Shown: positions 1 to 11,716, counted from the stretch's first letter. The stretch is DNA of 64,000 nucleotides from Streptomyces sp. DH12 (GCF_020873895.1 NZ_JAHWGT010000007.1:124001-188000), one strand, 5' to 3'. Numbers and translations: made by a program. The notes: generated from the letters alone by a model not told the origin.

Positions 1-663
1 CTCGCGGCGGGCGGTGCGGTGTACGCCTCGGTGCAGCTGACCGGCGGCGACCGCGACGAGGTGGACGCCGCTCCCGGCACCGAGGCCGGCCCCACGCCGA
101 GCGCGCCCTCGCCGTCGACGTCGCCGGAGCCGCCGATGTCGGTGGACACGAAGGCGACGTACACCATGGCGCTCAGGACGACCCACGGCGACGTCACGGT
201 CACGATGGACGCCGCGAAGACGCCGCGCACGGTGAACTCCTTCCGCCATCTCGCGGAGCGCGGGTACTTCGACGGCACGAAGTGCCACCGGCTGACCACG
301 CAGGGCATCTACGTGCTGCAGTGCGGCGATCCGACGGGCGAGGGCACCGGCGGGCCGGGCTACCACCTCCCGGACGAGAACCTTGCCTCCCTCGGCAAGC
401 CCGGCCCGAACGGCAAGGTGCCCTTCAAGGCGGGCACGGTCGCCATGGCCAACACCGGCACGCCCGGCACCGGCGGCAGCCAGTTCTTCCTCGTCTACCG
501 GGACAGCGAACTGCCCCCCTCGTACACCCCGTTCGGCACGATGGACGCCACCGGGCTGAAGGTGGTCCGGAAGATCGCCGAGGGCGGTGCCGAGGGCCGG
601 ACCGGGGACGGTGCGCCGAAGAAGCCCGTCACGATCGAAAAGGCCACGGTCGGCAAGAGGTGA
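1..663 (+). CDS. peptidylprolyl cis-trans isomerase, cyclophilin type (5'-truncated)
   Basis: The reading frame is open from the first base, so the true start lies outside the window. The visible part opens with the end of a hydrophobic segment (LAAGGAVYASVQL), then a Ser/Pro/Glu-rich linker of about 30 residues, then a cyclophilin domain. Cyclophilin signatures include FRHLAERGYFDG, the GTGGSQFFL stretch that forms part of the active site, and YTPFG. This suggests a membrane-anchored or exported prolyl isomerase that assists folding outside the membrane. The family is certain from the motifs; the anchor type is inferred because the N-terminus is missing. A GTG at position 19 is in frame but falls inside the hydrophobic segment and is not a likely start. 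Confidence 0.9.
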   Translation, partial: LAAGGAVYASVQLTGGDRDEVDAAPGTEAGPTPSAPSPSTSPEPPMSVDTKATYTMALRTTHGDVTVTMDAAKTPRTVNSFRHLAERGYFDGTKCHRLTTQGIYVLQCGDPTGEGTGGPGYHLPDENLASLGKPGPNGKVPFKAGTVAMANTGTPGTGGSQFFLVYRDSELPPSYTPFGTMDATGLKVVRKIAEGGAEGRTGDGAPKKPVTIEKATVGKR

Positions 664-690
664 ACCGCTCGATTTCGGTCGTGCTGGGAG

Positions 691-720
691 CGGACAGCCG
701 GGCGGCCGGTCGCCTAGATT
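691..720 (+). promoter_or_regulatory. candidate promoter for the DUF349 gene
   Basis: CGGACA (691-696), an 18-nt spacer and TAGATT (715-720) fit a weak housekeeping promoter. Transcription would begin near 727, about 114 nt before the start chosen for the downstream gene. A GTG lies exactly 6 nt after the -10 (at 727) in frame with that gene. Confidence 0.4.
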
Positions 721-840
721 GGCGTTGTGCAGCGCGGACTGGATGCGCGCTGTGAGGGGCGGGCGAGGCCCGTCCGGGAAACTGTGGACGATGCCCGGGG
801 GGAAGACTCCCCGTCAGCGGCATCATGTGGAGGAGGCGCT

Positions 841-2070
841 GTGAGCAGCGACCCGTGGGGCCGCGTCGACGAGACGGGCACCGTGTACGTGCGTACTGCC
901 GACGGCGAGAAGGTCGTCGGCTCGTGGCAGGCCGGTTCCCCCGAGGAGGCACTGGCCTACTTCGAGCGCAAGTACGAGGGCCTGGTGGTCGAGATCGGCC
1001 TCCTCGAACGGCGGGTGAAGACCACCGACCTGTCCGCGAAGGACGCGATGACCGCGATCGACCACCTGCGCACGCAGGTGGACGAGCACCACGCGGTCGG
1101 CGACCTCGCGGCGCTCGGCGAGCGGCTCGACAAGCTGGTGGAGACGGTCGAGTCGCGCCGCGAGGAGCGCAAGGTCCAGAAGGCGAAGCAGACCGACGAG
1201 GCGCGCCGCGCCAAGGAGCAGTTGGTCGCGGAGGCCGAGGAGCTGGCGCAGAGCGAGCAGTGGCGGTCGGCCGGTGAGCGGCTGCGGGCCCTGGTGGACA
1301 CGTGGAAGGGCCTGCCGCGGCTCGACCGGAAGTCCGACGACGAGCTGTGGCACCGCTTCTCGCACGCCCGGTCGGCGTTCTCGAAGCGGCGCAAGGCGCA
1401 CTTCGCGGCGCTCGACGCGCAGCGCGAGGAGGCCCGCCGGACGAAGGAGCGGCTGGTCGCGGAGGCCGAGTCGCTGTCGGGCTCCACGGACTGGGGCACG
1501 ACGGCCGCCCGGTACCGCGAGCTGATGACGGAGTGGAAGGCCGCGGGGCGGGCGCAGCGCGAGCACGAGGACGACCTGTGGAACCGTTTCCGCGGCGCGC
1601 AGGACGTGTTCTTCGCGGCGCGCGGCGCGGTGTTCGCCGAGCGTGACGCCGAGCAGGGCGAGAACCTCAAGCTGAAGGAGGAGCTCGTCACCGAGGCCGA
1701 GAAGCTGGTCCCGGTGACGGACCTGAAGGCGGCGCGGGCGGCGTTCCGCGCCGTCAACGAGCGCTGGGAGGCCATCGGTCACGTGCCGCGGGACGCCCGG
1801 CCGAAGATCGAGGCCCGTATGCACGCGGTGGAGCGGGCGATCCAGGAGGCCGAGGAGGCCGAGTGGCGCCGGACGAACCCCGAGGCGCGGGCCCGCGCCG
1901 CGGGGCTGACCGGCCAGCTCCAGGACGCGGTCGACAAGCTCCGCAAGCAGATCGACGCGGCACGCGCCGCGGGCAACGACGCCAAGGCCGAGAAGCTCGC
2001 GCGTGAGCTGGAGGGCCGCCAGGCGCTGCTCGACCAGGCGCTCAAGGGGCTCCAGGAGTTCGGCGGCTGA
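841..2070 (+). CDS. DUF349 domain-containing coiled-coil protein
   Basis: The product is 409 residues and contains three DUF349 repeats (about residues 125-185, 200-260 and 280-345), each rich in charged helix and Trp positions (for example DTWKGLPR, TEWKAAGR, ERWEAIGH). Long heptad-like Glu/Lys/Arg stretches suggest coiled coil. The GTG at 841 is chosen because GGAGGAGG lies directly upstream; an in-frame GTG at 727 would add 38 residues of unconserved-looking sequence. The function of DUF349 proteins is not established in bacteria; the gene sits next to, and convergent with, relA. No enzyme motif is visible. Confidence 0.85.
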   Translation: MSSDPWGRVDETGTVYVRTADGEKVVGSWQAGSPEEALAYFERKYEGLVVEIGLLERRVKTTDLSAKDAMTAIDHLRTQVDEHHAVGDLAALGERLDKLVETVESRREERKVQKAKQTDEARRAKEQLVAEAEELAQSEQWRSAGERLRALVDTWKGLPRLDRKSDDELWHRFSHARSAFSKRRKAHFAALDAQREEARRTKERLVAEAESLSGSTDWGTTAARYRELMTEWKAAGRAQREHEDDLWNRFRGAQDVFFAARGAVFAERDAEQGENLKLKEELVTEAEKLVPVTDLKAARAAFRAVNERWEAIGHVPRDARPKIEARMHAVERAIQEAEEAEWRRTNPEARARAAGLTGQLQDAVDKLRKQIDAARAAGNDAKAEKLARELEGRQALLDQALKGLQEFGG

Positions 2071-2121
2071 CGACGCCCGGCCGGTGAGCCGGCGGGTCCC
2101 GCCCGCCGCCGCGCGTGACGA

Positions 2122-2151
2122 GAGGGCCTCCCCGGCGCCGGGGAGGCCCTC
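2122..2151. terminator. bidirectional terminator between DUF349 gene and relA
   Basis: A perfect 30-nt palindrome (12-bp GC-rich stem around GGCGCC) lies between the stops of two convergent genes, so it can end transcripts from both sides. No U-tract follows, which is normal in Streptomyces. Confidence 0.8.
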
Positions 2152-2178
2152 CTCGCTGTGTGCCGGGCCCGCGGGGTG

Positions 2179-4680
<2,502 letters not shown>

Positions 4681-4876
4681 GGGCGCTCCTCGTGCGGGTC
4701 CGGGTCCCCCGGTGAGCCCCGGAAATCCCATGGTATCCACCCCGGGCGCCCCGCTCGCCCCGGGCGGGAGCGCGGGGCCCGCGCAACGGGACCCGGCGTT
4801 CCCGGATGCCCCTCGGTACGTTTTCGGCCGCCCGGCCGACATCCGGCGGCCCGGGGGCGCCGGGGCCCCCGCTGGA
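4681..4876. other. relA leader spacer
   Basis: Together with the repeat array to the right this forms the 328-nt gap between relA and apt. Apart from the AGGAG ribosome site of relA (4686-4690) no promoter or riboswitch could be recognised here; the DNA is very GC-rich. Confidence 0.5.
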
Positions 4877-4961
4877 CCGGGTACGCCGGGAGGCCGGGTA
4901 CGCCGTGGGGCCGGGTACGCCGGGAGGCCGGGTACGCCGTGGGGCCGGGTACGCCGCGGGG
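4877..4961. repeat. 17-bp tandem repeat, five copies, between apt and relA
   Basis: The core CCGGGTACGCCG starts at 4877, 4894, 4911, 4928 and 4945, a strict 17-bp period. The filler alternates between GGAGG and TGGGG types, giving a 34-bp higher-order unit. The array lies upstream of relA and downstream of the apt stop codon. Confidence 0.85.
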
Positions 4962-5008
4962 GCGCCCCGGCCCTCGGCCCGGACGCCCCCACGGCGCTGC
5001 TCGTCACG

Positions 5009-5557
5009 TCAGAGCCGGATGACCGCCTCCAGCGGGGCACCGCGCAGCGCCGGCTCCAGGCGGGCGCGGCCGCCGAGGAAGCCGAGCTCCATCAGCACCG
5101 AGACCCCGACGACCTCGGCCCCGGCCCGCCGGACGAGGTCCAGCGACGCCTCGGCCGTGCCGCCGGTGGCGAGCACGTCGTCGATGACCAGGACGCGGTC
5201 GCCCGCGGCGAGGTCCTCGGCGTGGACCTCGATCTCGGCCGTACCGTACTCCAGCTCGTACGCCTGCCGGAGCGTGGCGCCGGGGAGCTTGCCCGCCTTG
5301 CGGACCGGGATGAAGCCGACCCCGGTGGCGACCGCGACGGGGGCGGCGAGGATGAACCCGCGCGCCTCCAGCCCGACGATCCTCGTGGCGCCGTGGCGCA
5401 CGCACTGCTCGGCGAAGACGCCGGTCAGGGCGGCGAACGCCTCGGGGTCCGCGAGCAGCGGCGTGATGTCCTTGAACACCACACCGGGCTCGGGGTGGTC
5501 GGCGACGTCCCGGATGCGGCTGAGCAGCAGCTCCCGGACCGCGGTCGTGGTCGTCAT
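5009..5557 (-). CDS. apt: adenine phosphoribosyltransferase
   Basis: Apt salvages adenine by joining it to PRPP to make AMP in the cytosol. The 182-residue product carries the type I phosphoribosyltransferase signature [14 protein letters not shown] (PRPP loop), the [10 protein letters not shown] motif and FKDITPLL near the N-terminus, all typical of bacterial Apt. The ATG at 5557 is chosen because its first base is the last base of the secF stop (TGATG), indicating translational coupling. Placement upstream of relA links purine salvage and ppGpp metabolism in one transcription unit, as in other streptomycetes. Confidence 0.96.
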   Translation of the reverse strand: MTTTTAVRELLLSRIRDVADHPEPGVVFKDITPLLADPEAFAALTGVFAEQCVRHGATRIVGLEARGFILAAPVAVATGVGFIPVRKAGKLPGATLRQAYELEYGTAEIEVHAEDLAAGDRVLVIDDVLATGGTAEASLDLVRRAGAEVVGVSVLMELGFLGGRARLEPALRGAPLEAVIRL

Positions 5558-6639
5558 CAGCGCTTCTCCGTGGGCCGGCCGCGGCGGCCGCGCGGGCCGA
5601 CCACGCCCGCGGCCGCGGCGCCCTCCGGCACCTCGGCGAGGGCGTCGCCGTCCTGCGTCTCGCCCTTCGCCGCCGCCGCGGCGCGCTTGGCCAGGACGCG
5701 CTTCTTCAGCGCCTGCATCTGCGGGTCGCGCTCCTTGAGGTCCGCGACGAGCGGGGTGGCGATGAAGATGGACGAGTAGGCACCGGCGGCGAGGCCGACG
5801 AACAGCGACAGCGAGATGTCGTTGAGCATGCCCGCGCCCAGGAAGCCGCCGCCGATGAAGAGCAGGCCGGCGACGGGCAGGAGCGCCACGACGGTGGTGT
5901 TGATCGAGCGGACCAGCGTGCCGTTGAGGCTGCGGTTGGCGATCTCGCTGTAGGTGTAGCGGGTCTGCTTGGTGATGTCCTTCGCCCCCTCCTTCAGACC
6001 GTCGAAGACGACGACGGTGTCGTAGAGGGAGTAGCCGAGGATGGTGAGCAGACCGATCACGGTGCCCGGCGTGACTTCGAAGCCGACGAGCGCGTACACG
6101 CCGACGGTGATCGTGAGGTCGTGGATGAGCGCGATGAGCGCGGCGACCGCCATTCGCCACTCGAAGGCGAAGGCCAGGTAGATGACGACCAGGATCATGA
6201 AGACGCCGAGGCCGGTCCACGCCTTGTTGGCGATCTGCTCACCCCAACTGGGGCCGACCAGCTCGGCGGTGATGTCCTTCGCGGGGACGTCGATGCCGGC
6301 GGCGATCTCGTCCTTCAGGGCGTTGGCCTGCTGGGTGTCCATGCCGGAGACCTGGATGCGCAGCCCGCCGGTGCCGAGTTCCTGGACGATCGCGTCGTGC
6401 CCCGCGGTCTCCTCGGCGATCTCCTCCGCCTTGGAGGCGGAGACGGTGGTCTGCGGCGTCGTGTAGACGGCGCCGCCCTTGAACTCGATGCCCATGTTCA
6501 GGCCGCGCACCGCCAGACCGACGATGGCGGTGATCGTGATCAGGATGGAGACCGCGTACCAGAGCTTGCGCTTGGCGACGAAGTCGTACCCGACCTCACC
6601 GCGGTAGAGACGGGCGCCGAGATTTCCGAGTCGCGACAT
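5557..6639 (-). CDS. secF: protein translocase subunit SecF
   Basis: SecF works with SecD to use the proton gradient to pull exported proteins through SecYEG. The 360-residue product has an N-terminal transmembrane helix (about 27-48), an extracytoplasmic domain, then a block of five membrane segments with FEWRMAVAALIALIHD and GYSLYDTVVVFDG, which are typical SecF motifs. The C-terminus is a basic, Ala/Arg-rich cytosolic tail. It starts one nucleotide after the secD stop (TGAGATG) and its own stop overlaps apt. Confidence 0.96.
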   Translation of the reverse strand: MSRLGNLGARLYRGEVGYDFVAKRKLWYAVSILITITAIVGLAVRGLNMGIEFKGGAVYTTPQTTVSASKAEEIAEETAGHDAIVQELGTGGLRIQVSGMDTQQANALKDEIAAGIDVPAKDITAELVGPSWGEQIANKAWTGLGVFMILVVIYLAFAFEWRMAVAALIALIHDLTITVGVYALVGFEVTPGTVIGLLTILGYSLYDTVVVFDGLKEGAKDITKQTRYTYSEIANRSLNGTLVRSINTTVVALLPVAGLLFIGGGFLGAGMLNDISLSLFVGLAAGAYSSIFIATPLVADLKERDPQMQALKKRVLAKRAAAAAKGETQDGDALAEVPEGAAAAGVVGPRGRRGRPTEKR

Positions 6640-6640
6640 C

Positions 6641-8428
6641 TCACGCCTCCTTCGGTTCGGTCGTGGCGGCTACGCGGCGGGTGCGGCGCAGCGGCGGCTG
6701 GGCGCCCAGCCGCTTGGGGTCCAGGCCGGACCAGGGGTGCTGACCGCCGAAGAACTTGCCGCGGGCCAGGATCGTCATCAGCGGCTTGGTGAAGAGGAAC
6801 ACCACGACGACGTCGAGGAGCGTGGTCAGGCCGAGCGTGAACGCGAAGCCCTGGACCTTGCCGACGGTGACGATGAAGAGCACCGCGGCGGCGAGGAAGG
6901 ATACGAAGTCGGAGACCAGGATGGTGCGGCGGGCGCGCGGCCAGGCGCGCTCGACGGCCGGGCGCAGCGTGCGGCCCTCGCGGATCTCGTCGCGGATGCG
7001 CTCGAAGTACACGATGAAGGAGTCGGCGGTGATGCCGATCGCCACGATCGCGCCGCAGACGGCGGGCAGGTTCAGCGCGAAGCCGATGGCCGGGCCGAGC
7101 AGCGACATGATCGTGTAGGTGAGGACGGCGGAGGCGCCGAGCGACAGGATCGCGATCAGCGACAGACCGCGGTAGTACACCACCAGGTAGATGATGACGA
7201 GCGCGAGGCCGATCGCGCCGGCGATCAGGCCGGCCCGCAGCTGCTCGCCGCCGAGGGCGGCGGTGACGGTGGTGACGGACTGCTCCTCGAAGGAGAGCGG
7301 CAGCGCGCCGTACGACAGGATGTTGCCGAGGTCCTGGGCGGACTCCTGGTTGAAGCTGCCGGAGATCTCCGCCCGGCCGCCGGGGATGGCGGCGTCGACG
7401 GACGGCGCGGAGACGACCTCGCCGTCGAGGACGATGGCGAAGCGGTTCTGCGGCTCGGCCTGCCCGGCGAGGCGGCCCGTGATCTGGGCGAACTCCTTGG
7501 AGCCCTTGCCGTTGAACTCCAGCTGCACGATCCAGATGCCGCGCTGGGAGTCGAGCACGCCCTTGGCGTCGTCGACGTCCTTGCCGTCCAGCTCGGACGG
7601 GCCGAGGAGGTACTTCTCCCACTGGCCGAGGCCGTTGCGCCCGCAGGCGACGGTGGGCTCGGTCGGCTTGGCGGCCTTGCCGGCGGAGGCGCGCTGCTTG
7701 GGGTCGGCGCAGTTGAGAGCGGCGAACTTCGCCTGGAGGCCGGGGTCGGTGGCCGGGTCGGCCGACGGCGAGACGGCCGGGGCGGGCAGCGTGGAACCGC
7801 TCGGGCTCGGCGCGGCGGAGGGGCTGCCGGAGGGGCTCGGGGCCTTCTTCAGCGCGTCGGTGACGGCACGGCCCTGCGTGGTGGCGCTCGGCGAGGGGGA
7901 CGACCCGGGCGCGGTGGCCTTGTCGCCCTCGTCCCCGCCCTTGCCGGACGGGGAGGCGGAGGGGCTGGGGCTGCCGGACGGGCCGGTGGAGGTGGAGGGC
8001 TCCGGTGCGGCCGGCTCGCTGGCCGCGACGGCCACGACCGGGCGGAAGTACAGCTGGGCGGTGGTGCCCACCTGCTGGCGGGCCTGCTCCTCGTCGGTCC
8101 CCTTGGGGATGTTGACGATGATGTTGTCCGTGCCCTGCTTCTGGACCTCGGCCTCCTGGACGCCCAGACCGTTGACACGGCGCTCGATGATGCCGATCGC
8201 CGTGTTCATGTTGGTCTCGTTGACGGCGCCTTCCTTGCCGGGCTCGGCCTCGGCCTTCAGCGTGATGGTCGTGCCACCCGCCAGGTCGATGCCGAGGCGC
8301 GGCGTGGTGTGACCGGACCAGAACATCCCGCCGGTGAGCGCGGCCATCGCGATCAGGATGAGTGCCAGGGCACGCCCAGGCCTCCCCTGGCCCCCCGACG
8401 GCCTTCTGCCCTTCTTCGGTGCTGCCAC
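6641..8428 (-). CDS. secD: protein translocase subunit SecD
   Basis: SecD is the partner of SecF in the Sec export complex. The 595-residue product has an N-terminal transmembrane segment after a basic tail, the hallmark LGIDLAGGT, a large extracytoplasmic domain and a C-terminal six-helix block with ADSFIVYFERIRDE. Between about residues 125 and 230 the external domain carries long Ser/Pro/Gly-rich runs (SPSPSASPSG, SPSGSPSAAPSPSGS) that look disordered and are absent from E. coli SecD. Start GTG at 8428. It is separated from secF by 1 nt. Confidence 0.96.
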   Translation of the reverse strand: MAAPKKGRRPSGGQGRPGRALALILIAMAALTGGMFWSGHTTPRLGIDLAGGTTITLKAEAEPGKEGAVNETNMNTAIGIIERRVNGLGVQEAEVQKQGTDNIIVNIPKGTDEEQARQQVGTTAQLYFRPVVAVAASEPAAPEPSTSTGPSGSPSPSASPSGKGGDEGDKATAPGSSPSPSATTQGRAVTDALKKAPSPSGSPSAAPSPSGSTLPAPAVSPSADPATDPGLQAKFAALNCADPKQRASAGKAAKPTEPTVACGRNGLGQWEKYLLGPSELDGKDVDDAKGVLDSQRGIWIVQLEFNGKGSKEFAQITGRLAGQAEPQNRFAIVLDGEVVSAPSVDAAIPGGRAEISGSFNQESAQDLGNILSYGALPLSFEEQSVTTVTAALGGEQLRAGLIAGAIGLALVIIYLVVYYRGLSLIAILSLGASAVLTYTIMSLLGPAIGFALNLPAVCGAIVAIGITADSFIVYFERIRDEIREGRTLRPAVERAWPRARRTILVSDFVSFLAAAVLFIVTVGKVQGFAFTLGLTTLLDVVVVFLFTKPLMTILARGKFFGGQHPWSGLDPKRLGAQPPLRRTRRVAATTEPKEA

Positions 8429-8450
8429 CTTGTCGTTTCTCCCTGTCCAA

Positions 8451-8479
8451 CCGCCCCGCGCCGGGTGTGCGCGGGGCGG
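8451..8479 (-). terminator. hairpin between yajC and secD
   Basis: A 10-bp perfect GC stem (8451-8460 with 8470-8479) and a 9-nt loop lie just upstream of secD on the transcribed strand. It could attenuate read-through from yajC or process the mRNA; the evidence is only the inverted repeat. Confidence 0.35.
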
Positions 8480-8580
8480 CCACGATGTGTGTGTGGGGAC
8501 CTGCCCCCGCAGATACGCGATGTGGCCGTGCGGCCCGGGGACCTGCCGGACGCGTCGGCGCCGTCGGTCCCCGTGCGTGG

Positions 8581-9075
8581 CTACTTCGCGTCGCCCTCGC
8601 CGTCGGTCTTGCCGTCCTTGACGTCCCCCCGCGCGGTGTCGTCCGCGTCGGTCTTCTTCGTGAGGTCCGGCTTGGCGGTGTCGTCGGTGTCACCGGAGGC
8701 GGCGGCGGTGTCGCCGGCGTCGGCGGGCGGGACGAGCGAGGAGGCGTCGTCCGGCACGACCGGCAGGTCGCCGTCGCCGGCGTCCGCGCCCGTGTCGCCG
8801 TGGACGATGCGGTTGTACTCGTCGTCGTCGAGGACGGCGCCGATGGCGTTCTTCGCGTAGACGGCGTGCACGCCCGGCGCGACTTCGAGGAGGACGGTGT
8901 CGTCACCGACCTCCTTGACGGTGGCGTACATCCCCCCGATCGTGCGCACGCCGGTGCCGGGCTGCATCTGGTTGCGCATCTCCGCGGCCTGCTGCTGCTT
9001 CTTCTTCGCAGAGCGGGTCATCAGGAACATGGCCCCGATCAGCACAATGAAGGGGAGGAGGGTCAGAATATCCAC
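8581..9075 (-). CDS. yajC: preprotein translocase accessory subunit YajC
   Basis: YajC is a small single-span protein that associates with SecDF. The 164-residue product begins VDILTLLPFIVLIGAMFLM, a membrane helix right at the N-terminus, followed by a basic KKKQQQ stretch and the conserved GTGVRTIGGMYATV region. The last 60 residues are an acidic Asp/Thr-rich tail with no recognised fold. The GTG at 9075 is chosen because it places the membrane helix at the N-terminus as in the family, with AAGGA about 10 nt upstream; the longer frame to 9156 has no ribosome site. Confidence 0.93.
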   Translation of the reverse strand: MDILTLLPFIVLIGAMFLMTRSAKKKQQQAAEMRNQMQPGTGVRTIGGMYATVKEVGDDTVLLEVAPGVHAVYAKNAIGAVLDDDEYNRIVHGDTGADAGDGDLPVVPDDASSLVPPADAGDTAAASGDTDDTAKPDLTKKTDADDTARGDVKDGKTDGEGDAK

Positions 9076-9162
9076 GGGACGGAATTCCTTCGCACGACCG
9101 CGCTGGTGAGCGGCCTGATCTACGGGGGTGGGCACGCCGACCCGAAAGGGCGGCATCGGCGG

Positions 9163-9191
9163 AGTCTAGGCGAGTCCGCATCGATGGAACA
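9163..9191 (-). promoter_or_regulatory. candidate promoter of the yajC-secDF-apt-relA run
   Basis: On the minus strand TAGACT (9168-9163) is a good streptomycete -10. TGTTCC (9191-9186) sits 17 nt upstream but is a poor -35. Transcription would start near 9156, giving a leader of about 80 nt to yajC. Confidence 0.4.
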
Positions 9192-9239
9192 ACGCCCAGC
9201 ATCGCACCGGGGTTCCTGGCGGTGCGAGTCTCCGCGCCG

Positions 9240-10310
9240 TCACGTCTCGAAGAGCCCCGCCTGCCCGGTCGCCGGGCCCGCCGCCTGCGGTGGTACGAGC
9301 CCGAGGTGGGCCCACGCGGCGGGGGTCGCGACCCGGCCCCGGGGGGTGCGGGCGAGCAGTCCCTCCCGTACGAGGAAGGGCTCGGCGACCTCCTCGACGG
9401 TCTCGCGCTCCTCCCCCACGGCGACGGCGAGGGTCGACAGGCCGACGGGCCCGCCGCCGAAGAGCTTCAGCAGGGCCCGCAGCACGGCGCGGTCCAGCCG
9501 GTCCAGGCCGCGCTCGTCCACCTCGTACACGGCGAGCGCGGTCGCCGCGATCTCGCGGGTGACCACGCCGTCGGCCCTGACCTGGGCGTAGTCGCGGACG
9601 CGGCGCAGCAGGCGGTTGGCGATGCGGGGCGTGCCGCGGGAGCGGCCGGCGATCTCGGCGGCGCCCTCCGCGTCGATCTCGACGTCGAGGAGGAGGGCGG
9701 AGCGGTGGACGACGCGCTCCAGTTCGGCGGGGGCGTAGAACTCCATGTGCCCGGTGAAGCCGAAGCGGTCGCGCAGGGGCGGCGGGAGGAGCCCGGCCCT
9801 GGTCGTCGCGCCGACCAGGGTGAAGGGCGGCAGTTCGAGCGGGATGGCCGTGGCGCCGGGGCCCTTGCCGACGATCACGTCGACGCGGAAGTCCTCCATG
9901 GCCATGTAGAGCATCTCCTCGGCGGGCCGGGACATGCGGTGGATCTCGTCGAGGAAGAGGACCTCGCCCTCCTGGAGGGAGGAGAGGATCGCCGCGAGGT
10001 CGCCGGCGTGCTGGATGGCCGGGCCGGAGGTGATGCGGATCGGGGCGCCCATCTCCGCCGCGATGATCATGGAGAGGGTCGTCTTGCCGAGGCCGGGGGC
10101 GCCGGAGAGCAGGACGTGGTCGGCGGTGGCGCCGCGGGCACGGGCGGCTTTGAGGACCAGGTCGAGCTGCTCGCGCACCTTCTCCTGGCCGATGAACTCC
10201 TCCAGGTCCTTGGGGCGCAGCGCCGCCTCGACGGCCTGGTCGTCGCCGTCGGCGGACGCGCCGACGAGCCGCTCGGCGGCGGTGGCGTCGGTCGTGTCGT
10301 CCCAGTTCAT
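9240..10310 (-). CDS. ruvB: Holliday junction branch migration ATPase RuvB
   Basis: RuvB is the hexameric motor that drives branch migration of Holliday junctions with RuvA. The 356-residue product has Walker [10 protein letters not shown], Walker B FLDEIHR, sensor 1 GATTRAG, an arginine finger region LRDRFGF and a C-terminal winged helix that ends in VATPAAW. An acidic N-terminal extension of about 25 residues precedes the conserved [12 protein letters not shown]. The ATG at 10310 lies 37 nt downstream of ruvA, completing a ruvC-ruvA-ruvB operon. Confidence 0.98.
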   Translation of the reverse strand: MNWDDTTDATAAERLVGASADGDDQAVEAALRPKDLEEFIGQEKVREQLDLVLKAARARGATADHVLLSGAPGLGKTTLSMIIAAEMGAPIRITSGPAIQHAGDLAAILSSLQEGEVLFLDEIHRMSRPAEEMLYMAMEDFRVDVIVGKGPGATAIPLELPPFTLVGATTRAGLLPPPLRDRFGFTGHMEFYAPAELERVVHRSALLLDVEIDAEGAAEIAGRSRGTPRIANRLLRRVRDYAQVRADGVVTREIAATALAVYEVDERGLDRLDRAVLRALLKLFGGGPVGLSTLAVAVGEERETVEEVAEPFLVREGLLARTPRGRVATPAAWAHLGLVPPQAAGPATGQAGLFET

Positions 10311-10347
10311 GTGGTGTGCCTCGCGGTGTGGTGGTGGGGCTGCGGGG

Positions 10348-10956
10348 TCAGCGGGCCCGGTTCAGGGTCTGCAGGGCGGCCTTGAGCAGCCGGCCGACCT
10401 GCGGGTCGCCGTCGGCCTCGGCCTGCGGGGTGACGGCCGTGACGGCCTCGTCGGCCTCGCGGGCGGCGTACCCGAGGCCGACGAGGGCCGCGTGGAGCTG
10501 GTCGCGCCAGCCGGACCCGCCGGCCGGGGCGGTGCCGGGCCGGACCGTGCCGAGGGGTGCGCCGAGCCGGTCCTTCAGCTCCAGCAGGAGCTTCTGGGCG
10601 CCCTTCTTGCCGATGCCGGGCACGGCCGTCAGCGCTTTCTCGTCCCCGGAGGCGACGGCCGTGCGAAGGGCGTCCGGGGTGTGCACGGCGAGCATGGCCT
10701 GGGCGAGCCGGGGGCCTACGCCGCTGGCGGTCTGGAGGAGTTCGAAGACCTGCCGCTCGTCGTCGTCGGCGAAGCCGTACAGGGTGAGGGAGTCCTCCCG
10801 GACGACCAACGACGTGTGGAGCCGGGCCTCCTGACCGATCCTCAGAGTGGAGAGGGTGTTCGGCGTGCACTGGACGGCCATGCCGACGCCGCCGACCTCG
10901 ACGACGGCGGTGGTCGGGGCGAGGGCGGCGACCGGGCCGGTCACGAAGGCGATCAT
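10348..10956 (-). CDS. ruvA: Holliday junction DNA-binding protein RuvA
   Basis: RuvA binds the four-way junction and loads RuvB. The 202-residue product has the N-terminal OB fold ([12 protein letters not shown]), paired helix-hairpin-helix motifs ([14 protein letters not shown] and [13 protein letters not shown]) and a C-terminal RuvB-binding domain ending in [12 protein letters not shown]. The linker (about 140-155) is Pro/Gly-rich. Its ATG overlaps the ruvC stop by 4 nt (ATGA), so the two are translationally coupled. Confidence 0.97.
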   Translation of the reverse strand: MIAFVTGPVAALAPTTAVVEVGGVGMAVQCTPNTLSTLRIGQEARLHTSLVVREDSLTLYGFADDDERQVFELLQTASGVGPRLAQAMLAVHTPDALRTAVASGDEKALTAVPGIGKKGAQKLLLELKDRLGAPLGTVRPGTAPAGGSGWRDQLHAALVGLGYAAREADEAVTAVTPQAEADGDPQVGRLLKAALQTLNRAR

Positions 10957-11486
10957 GGGGTACGGCCTTTCGACGCGAGCTGTGCGGCCACCGCCTGCTG
11001 GAGGCGGTTTTGGGCGGGGGCGCGCCAGATGTGGCAGATGGCGAGGGCGAGGGCGTCGGCGGCGTCGGCGGGCTTCGGTGGCGCCGCGAGCCGCAGCAGC
11101 CGGGTGACCATGGCGCCGACCTGCGCCTTGTCGGCGCGGCCGCTGCCGGTGACGGCGGCCTTGACCTCGCTGGGCGTGTGCAGGGCGACGGGGATGCCGC
11201 GCCGGGAGGCGCAGAGCATGGCGACGGCGCTGGCCTGGGCGGTGCCCATGACGGTACGGACGTTGTGCTGGCTGAAGACCCGTTCGACGGCGACCAGTTC
11301 GGGCCGGTGGGCGTCGAGCCACTCCTCGATGCCGCGCTCGATGGCGACGAGCCGGTGGCCGATGTCGGCGTCGGCGGGCGTGCGGACGACGCCGACGCCG
11401 AGCATGGTGAGGGGCCTGCCGGCGACCCCTTCGACGACGCCGACGCCGCAGCGGGTCAGGCCCGGGTCCACCCCCAGGACACGCAC
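10953..11486 (-). CDS. ruvC: crossover junction endodeoxyribonuclease RuvC
   Basis: RuvC cuts Holliday junctions by paired nicks. The 177-residue protein shows all four acidic catalytic positions: Asp7 in GVDPG, Glu68 in VERVF, and Asp141/Asp144 in DAADALALA. The GTG at 11486 is chosen because it places the catalytic Asp at position 7 as in the family and has a GGGAGGGA ribosome site upstream. It is the first gene of the ruv operon and overlaps ruvA. Confidence 0.97.
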   Translation of the reverse strand: MRVLGVDPGLTRCGVGVVEGVAGRPLTMLGVGVVRTPADADIGHRLVAIERGIEEWLDAHRPELVAVERVFSQHNVRTVMGTAQASAVAMLCASRRGIPVALHTPSEVKAAVTGSGRADKAQVGAMVTRLLRLAAPPKPADAADALALAICHIWRAPAQNRLQQAVAAQLASKGRTP

Positions 11487-11651
11487 GTGGTCCCTCCCCC
11501 TTCTCGGTGGCCTCATCCGTCCGCCGATCCCGGCGGGCGGCGACACGGCGGCCGGCGGCCGGCCTCCGTGTCGGTCGCGAAACGGCTGGTCGGCGCCCTC
11601 GCCTTCGGGACGATGGCCGCGGTTGGCCAGGGTAGCCGCTGCCTCCGACAA

Positions 11652-11697
11652 CGACGCGACGGGCCGACGGGGTGTGTCCCGTCGGCCCGTCGCGTCG
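11652..11697 (-). terminator. strong terminator downstream of yebC
   Basis: A perfect 20-bp stem with the 6-nt loop GTGTGT lies 20 nt after the yebC stop on the same strand. It separates the yebC transcript from the ruv operon. It is one of the longest perfect hairpins in the window. Confidence 0.85.
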
Positions 11698-11716
11698 GGC
11701 GCCGTCGCGCCGTGGA

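Noticed and set aside
19-663. GTG at 19 as the true start of the cyclophilin gene
   Set aside because: It falls inside a hydrophobic segment that is open in frame to the window edge.
4877-4961. CRISPR array
   Set aside because: Repeat and filler are too short and the filler alternates; there are no cas genes.
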